In this document: positions 5,555 to 7,834 of the stretch, piece after piece
How positions within the stretch are numbered: the first letter of the stretch is position 1
How the letters are laid out: each line of letters begins with the position of its first letter
Assembly: GCA_003510215.1 (NCBI GenBank)
Contig: DOKQ01000026.1
Span: forward strand, 1-7,834
Length of the DNA: 7,834 nucleotides
Reading direction: 5' to 3'
Source: Erysipelotrichaceae bacterium
GTDB taxonomy: Bacteria > Bacillota_I > Bacilli_A > Erysipelotrichales > Erysipelotrichaceae
Program-made: the position numbers and the translations under genes
Notes under the pieces: generated by a model
The model's input: the letters and a program-made list of their open reading frames with translations, nothing else
What the model was told of the DNA's origin: nothing
The model's database searches: none

Positions 5555-6697
5555 TTAATAGCGATAGATAGCAATGACATCCACTCCTTCAGGTAAGCGG
5601 CTTCTGTCCACTACCCAAATTTTCCCTTTATGCTCATCAACGATATCAATCAGATCATCCACCACATCATCAAACAGTCCTTCTTTTTCCATGTGAATAA
5701 TTCTCGCGGATTCAAGATCAATCTCGCCATAGACCATCGCAGATGCATTCACACACAACTCCTTGACTCGACCGTCAATCGCTGCTTTTATAATTTCAGA
5801 TAGATCATGACTGGCTAACTGCTTTGACATTAAATCGAAAGACGTATCCACAATACGTTTAATATTTGAAGCATATTTCTTCTCCATAATACTCCAGGTG
5901 GACTGATGCAACTCAGTTAACTCAACCGACTCGTATGATTTTCGCACTCCTTCTTTATGTAAAAGAGGATTTTTACTTTGCTCAATAAACGTCGCATGAT
6001 ACTCATTCAATCCAAACAAAATAACTGGATAAGCATATTCTTTGCCTACCACTTGGATCATATAATCATCCACATACTTGAAGTACTTCTCTGTGTCCTT
6101 ATCAATTTCAGCACTCTTATCTCCATGTCCGTGATACATAGCGTTACCTTTAGCGCCACCATAACTACCGAAAGTAAGTGATCCTTCGGTTACCTGATCA
6201 CCTAAAGCTTCTTTCAGTGTTTTTCGAGGAGAGTTCTCTATGATCACCTCTTCTATATGATATCGATTTGCCAAGTAAACCTGAAAGTGCGTACGAGCCA
6301 AACCCAGAACTACATATTGATCCGAGCTTTGCATGACTCGACGAAGTGGTTTCGTATGAAAACTATCGGACACCACCGCTAAGGCTGGTACTGAACGCTG
6401 AGTCTGATATACGACAACTTCCTTGCCATCGGTGAACACACACACTCCTTCATGAGCTTTAATCCAAAAGTCTTTATCAACCCTTAACTCTTGAAGCAAC
6501 GTGACATATGTATCTACCTCCTTCTTTGAAAGAAGCAAATTAAGTTTATCTTCCACTTCTTTGATCATATTTTTATAGACCAAGACATCCTGTTTATTAT
6601 CAGGGGACGTTCGGTGAGTTGGAAGATAAATAGATACAACAGGTATTCGCGTTGAAGAAAAAATCGGATGCGGAAAACGGTTTGCAAGTTCAAACAT
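5555..6697 (-). CDS. Bacterial archaeo-eukaryotic release factor homologue (baeRF, family 3-like)
   Basis: 380-aa protein resembling the bacterial homologues of archaeal/eukaryotic eRF1 (baeRFs) that were proposed to act in ribosome rescue or quality control; no reaction is proven. Seen: an N-terminal domain with VSIYLPTHR (21-29) and a helical stretch; a middle domain with LGLARTHFQVYLANRYHIEEV (131-151); a glycine-rich loop SYGGAKGN (178-185) followed by YHGHGDK (188-194), then a helix and YPVILFGLNEYHATF; and an L7Ae-like C-terminal domain ending WVVDRSRLPEGVDVIAIYRY, the usual baeRF ending. HGHG before an acidic-basic helix suggests family 3. A true GGQ tripeptide, the peptidyl-tRNA hydrolysis motif of eRF1, is absent; GGA (180-182) lies in the corresponding loop region. 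The start is fixed by AGGAGG (6705-6710), 7 nt upstream. Monocistronic, with its own promoter and terminator. I am confident of the superfamily and less so of the subfamily. Confidence 0.78.
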   Translation of the reverse strand: MFELANRFPHPIFSSTRIPVVSIYLPTHRTSPDNKQDVLVYKNMIKEVEDKLNLLLSKKEVDTYVTLLQELRVDKDFWIKAHEGVCVFTDGKEVVVYQTQRSVPALAVVSDSFHTKPLRRVMQSSDQYVVLGLARTHFQVYLANRYHIEEVIIENSPRKTLKEALGDQVTEGSLTFGSYGGAKGNAMYHGHGDKSAEIDKDTEKYFKYVDDYMIQVVGKEYAYPVILFGLNEYHATFIEQSKNPLLHKEGVRKSYESVELTELHQSTWSIMEKKYASNIKRIVDTSFDLMSKQLASHDLSEIIKAAIDGRVKELCVNASAMVYGEIDLESARIIHMEKEGLFDDVVDDLIDIVDEHKGKIWVVDRSRLPEGVDVIAIYRY

Positions 6698-6741
6698 ACG
6701 TGTGCCTCCTTTATCATCATTTCATTTTCTCTCTTTAGTAA

Positions 6742-6770
6742 ATTATATCAAAAATACAATGGCACATCAA
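6742..6770 (-). promoter_or_regulatory. Promoter of the baeRF gene
   Basis: On the - strand TTGATG (6765-6770), a 17-bp spacer and a perfect TATAAT (6742-6747) with extended TGA directly upstream. Predicted start is near 6735, giving a leader of about 38 nt ending in AAAGGAGG before the ATG. It lies downstream of the tRNA terminator, so the gene is independent of the tRNA transcript. This looks like a vegetative (SigA) promoter. Confidence 0.8.
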
Positions 6771-6800
6771 ATCATTCAGTATAGTCCTGAGTTTTTGCAT

Positions 6801-6823
6801 AAAAAAAGACGCTTATCAAGCGT
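6801..6823 (-). terminator. Rho-independent terminator of the tRNA cluster
   Basis: On the - strand ACGCTT (6818-6823), loop GAT and AAGCGT (6809-6814) form a perfect 6-bp stem, followed by C and seven T (complement of 6801-6807). It lies 12 nt after the CCA of tRNA-Phe. Confidence 0.88.
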
Positions 6824-6835
6824 ACAGTTTCTTAA

Positions 6836-6911
6836 TGGTGGTTCCGGTCGGAATCGAACCAACGACACGTGGATTTTCAGTCCACTGCTCTACCGACTGA
6901 GCTACGGAACC
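6836..6911 (-). tRNA. tRNA-Phe(GAA)
   Basis: 76-nt cloverleaf with acceptor GGTTCCG/CGGAACC, discriminator A and encoded CCA (6836-6838). The anticodon loop CTGAAAA gives GAA and the T loop is TTCGATT. It is the last gene of the cluster, 3 nt after tRNA-fMet and just before the terminator. Confidence 0.97.
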
Positions 6912-6914
6912 ATT

Positions 6915-6991
<77 letters not shown>

Positions 6992-7004
6992 ATGACTAAT
7001 ACTG

Positions 7005-7033
7005 ATTATACTACAAACGAGAACAAATGTAAA
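7005..7033 (-). promoter_or_regulatory. Internal promoter for tRNA-fMet and tRNA-Phe
   Basis: On the - strand TTTACA (7028-7033), a 17-bp spacer and a perfect TATAAT (7005-7010). The -35 starts at the base immediately after the CCA end of tRNA-Ser, and the predicted start (about 6998) is only about 7 nt before mature fMet. The promoter takes up most of the 42-nt gap between the two genes. Confidence 0.75.
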
Positions 7034-7122
7034 TGGCGGAGGAAGTGGGATTCGAACCCACGCATGCTCTCACATCTGCCGGTTTTCAAGACCGGTCCCT
7101 TCAACCACTTGGGTATTCCTCC
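7034..7122 (-). tRNA. tRNA-Ser(UGA)
   Basis: 89-nt type II tRNA with acceptor GGAGGAA/TTCCTCC, discriminator G and encoded CCA. The anticodon loop CTTGAAA gives UGA. A long variable arm has the ATGT-GAGA-GCAT hairpin, and the T stem is a perfect GTGGG/CCCAC. Confidence 0.97.
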
Positions 7123-7135
7123 ACTTACATGTGAT

Positions 7136-7212
7136 TGGTGGACCCTGTAGGACTCGAACCTACGACCTACCGGTTATGAGCCGGCAGCTCTGACCAACTG
7201 AGCTAAGGGTCC
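7136..7212 (-). tRNA. tRNA-Ile2(CAU), lysidine-type isoleucine tRNA
   Basis: 77 nt with acceptor GGACCCT/AGGGTCC, discriminator A, encoded CCA and anticodon loop CTCATAA. I call it Ile2 rather than Met because the GGACC(C/T)TTAGCTC 5' end and AGGTCCA-like 3' end match Bacillus Ile2 as I recall it, and because separate initiator and elongator Met genes are present beside it. C34 would need TilS-made lysidine to read AUA. Confidence 0.85.
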
Positions 7213-7246
7213 ACTTTACCTTATCCCAACAGAAATCCTAAAAAAT

Positions 7247-7323
7247 TGGTAGCGGGAGTGGGATTCGAACCCACGACCTTCCGGGTATGAACCGAACGCT
7301 CTAGCCAACTAAGCTATCCCGCC
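7247..7323 (-). tRNA. Elongator tRNA-Met(CAU)
   Basis: 77 nt with acceptor GGCGGGA/TCCCGCT (G1-U72 wobble), discriminator A and encoded CCA. The anticodon loop TTCATAC gives CAU. The loop and the G1-U72 pair resemble the Bacillus elongator Met tRNA, distinguishing it from the fMet and Ile2 genes nearby. Confidence 0.9.
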
Positions 7324-7336
7324 GTCTTTAAAGAAC

Positions 7337-7413
7337 TGGTCGGGATGACAGGATTCGAACCTGCGACCCCTTGATCCCAAATCAAGTGCACTACCAAGCT
7401 GTGCTACATCCCG
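7337..7413 (-). tRNA. tRNA-Pro(UGG)
   Basis: 77 nt with acceptor CGGGATG/CATCCCG (C1-G72 typical of proline tRNA), discriminator A and encoded CCA. The anticodon loop TTTGGGA gives UGG. Confidence 0.97.
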
Positions 7414-7429
7414 TTCAATAAAAAATAAA

Positions 7430-7506
7430 TGGCGCGCCCAGCAGGACTTGAACCCACAACCTTTTGATCCGTAGTCAAACGCTCTATCCAGTTGAGCTAT
7501 GGGCGC
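7430..7506 (-). tRNA. tRNA-Arg(ACG)
   Basis: 77 nt with acceptor GCGCCCA/TGGGCGC, discriminator G and encoded CCA. The anticodon loop CTACGGA gives ACG, read as ICG after deamination by TadA. The T stem GTGGG/CCTGC contains tandem U-G and G-U wobbles at 50-64 and 51-63. Confidence 0.97.
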
Positions 7507-7532
7507 ATATATTTAATAAACGCGGCTTGTAT

Positions 7533-7561
7533 ATTCTAGCATAATCATCTTTGATTTGCAA
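7533..7561 (-). promoter_or_regulatory. Internal promoter for the tRNA-Arg to Phe part of the cluster
   Basis: On the - strand TTGCAA (7556-7561), a 17-bp spacer and TAGAAT (7533-7538) with an extended TGC before the -10. It lies in the 74-nt gap between tRNA-Leu and tRNA-Arg. No hairpin with a U-run separates the two, so read-through from the upstream promoter is also expected. Confidence 0.65.
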
Positions 7562-7580
7562 TACCTGCAACCAAAATAAA

Positions 7581-7667
7581 TGGTGGGGATGATGGGACTT
7601 GAACCCATACGATGTTACCATCAACGGATTTTAAGTCCGTTGCGTCTGCCTATTCCGCCACATCCCC
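7581..7667 (-). tRNA. tRNA-Leu(UAA)
   Basis: 87-nt type II tRNA with acceptor GGGGATG/CATCCCC, discriminator A and encoded CCA. The anticodon loop CTTAAAA gives UAA. The variable arm is a perfect GATG-GTAA-CATC hairpin. Confidence 0.97.
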
Positions 7668-7670
7668 ATT

Positions 7671-7744
7671 TGGAGGTTCCTATCGGATTTGAACCGATGA
7701 TCACAGAGTTGCAGTCTATTGCCTTACCACTTGGCTAAGGAACC
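7671..7744 (-). tRNA. tRNA-Cys(GCA)
   Basis: 74 nt with acceptor GGTTCCT/AGGAACC, discriminator U (the identity base of cysteine tRNA) and encoded CCA. The anticodon loop CTGCAAC gives GCA, and the D stem has the A13-A22 mismatch usual for tRNA-Cys. It is the first gene of the visible cluster. Confidence 0.96.
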
Positions 7745-7769
7745 GTCTATGATTACGCTGTGCCTTTTT

Positions 7770-7798
7770 ATTATACAGAACACCTCTTTAAAATGCAA
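7770..7798 (-). promoter_or_regulatory. Leading promoter of the tRNA cluster
   Basis: On the - strand TTGCAT (7793-7798), a 17-bp spacer and a perfect TATAAT (7770-7775). Transcription would start about 19 nt upstream of tRNA-Cys. It supports tRNA-Cys being the first gene of this transcript; more tRNA genes beyond the window edge would then need another promoter. Confidence 0.75.
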
Positions 7799-7834
7799 CT
7801 ATAAAATCGAATTATTTAGAAACAATTTCACACA

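Noticed and set aside
7431..7438. GGCGCGCC palindrome
   Set aside because: It is the 3' end of tRNA-Arg (CCA, discriminator and acceptor bases) and is explained by that gene.
7556..7570. Small hairpin TTGCA/TGCAA between tRNA-Leu and tRNA-Arg as a terminator
   Set aside because: The stem is only 5 bp and no U-run follows; the right arm is better explained as the -35 of the internal promoter.

Overview
The window looks like a piece of a low-GC Gram-positive (Bacillota) chromosome. The signs are strong AGGAGG-type ribosome binding sites, TTGnnn-17-TATAAT promoters, tRNA genes that encode their own CCA, a murT-gatD pair, and a tRNA order resembling the Bacillus trnB cluster. I lean towards Erysipelotrichia or a close relative. 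That is inference, because no rRNA or lineage-specific marker is present.

Layout. (1) Bases 3-722, + strand: an RluF-type 23S rRNA pseudouridine synthase, with its first codon close to the window edge. (2) Bases 760-1056, - strand: a small protein with two zinc ribbons. It shares a hairpin terminator with the rluF end and has a 5' leader carrying a strong stem-loop. (3) Bases 1210-4626, - strand: an apparent operon rimO -> murT -> gatD. A 16-nt gap separates rimO from murT, and murT and gatD overlap by ATGA. (4) Bases 4734-5477, + strand: yaaA, transcribed divergently from rimO. (5) Bases 5555-6697, - strand: a bacterial homologue of archaeo-eukaryotic release factor (baeRF), with its own promoter and terminator. 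It faces yaaA across two back-to-back terminators. (6) Bases 6836-7744, - strand: nine tRNA genes, in transcription order Cys, Leu, Arg, Pro, Met, Ile2, Ser, fMet, Phe. They have three good promoters and one terminator.

Functional themes. Most of the window serves translation: rRNA pseudouridylation, uS12 methylthiolation, a release-factor-like protein and tRNAs. The exception is the cell-wall pair murT-gatD.

The most interesting signal is in GatD. The glutaminase partner of MurT has lost both catalytic residues: the nucleophile Cys is replaced by Gly and the His of the HGP motif by Ile. MurT keeps its ATP site and its Cys4 zinc ribbon. This complex therefore cannot make ammonia from glutamine in the known way. 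It may use another amine, possibly an amino acid as in group B (D-Glu cross-linked) peptidoglycan. A second oddity is the initiator tRNA, whose T stem has two adjacent U-U mismatches at positions important for EF-Tu binding, and which has its own near-consensus promoter inside the cluster.

No mobile element, CRISPR array or phage sequence was seen. No gene-free stretch exceeds 300 bases.
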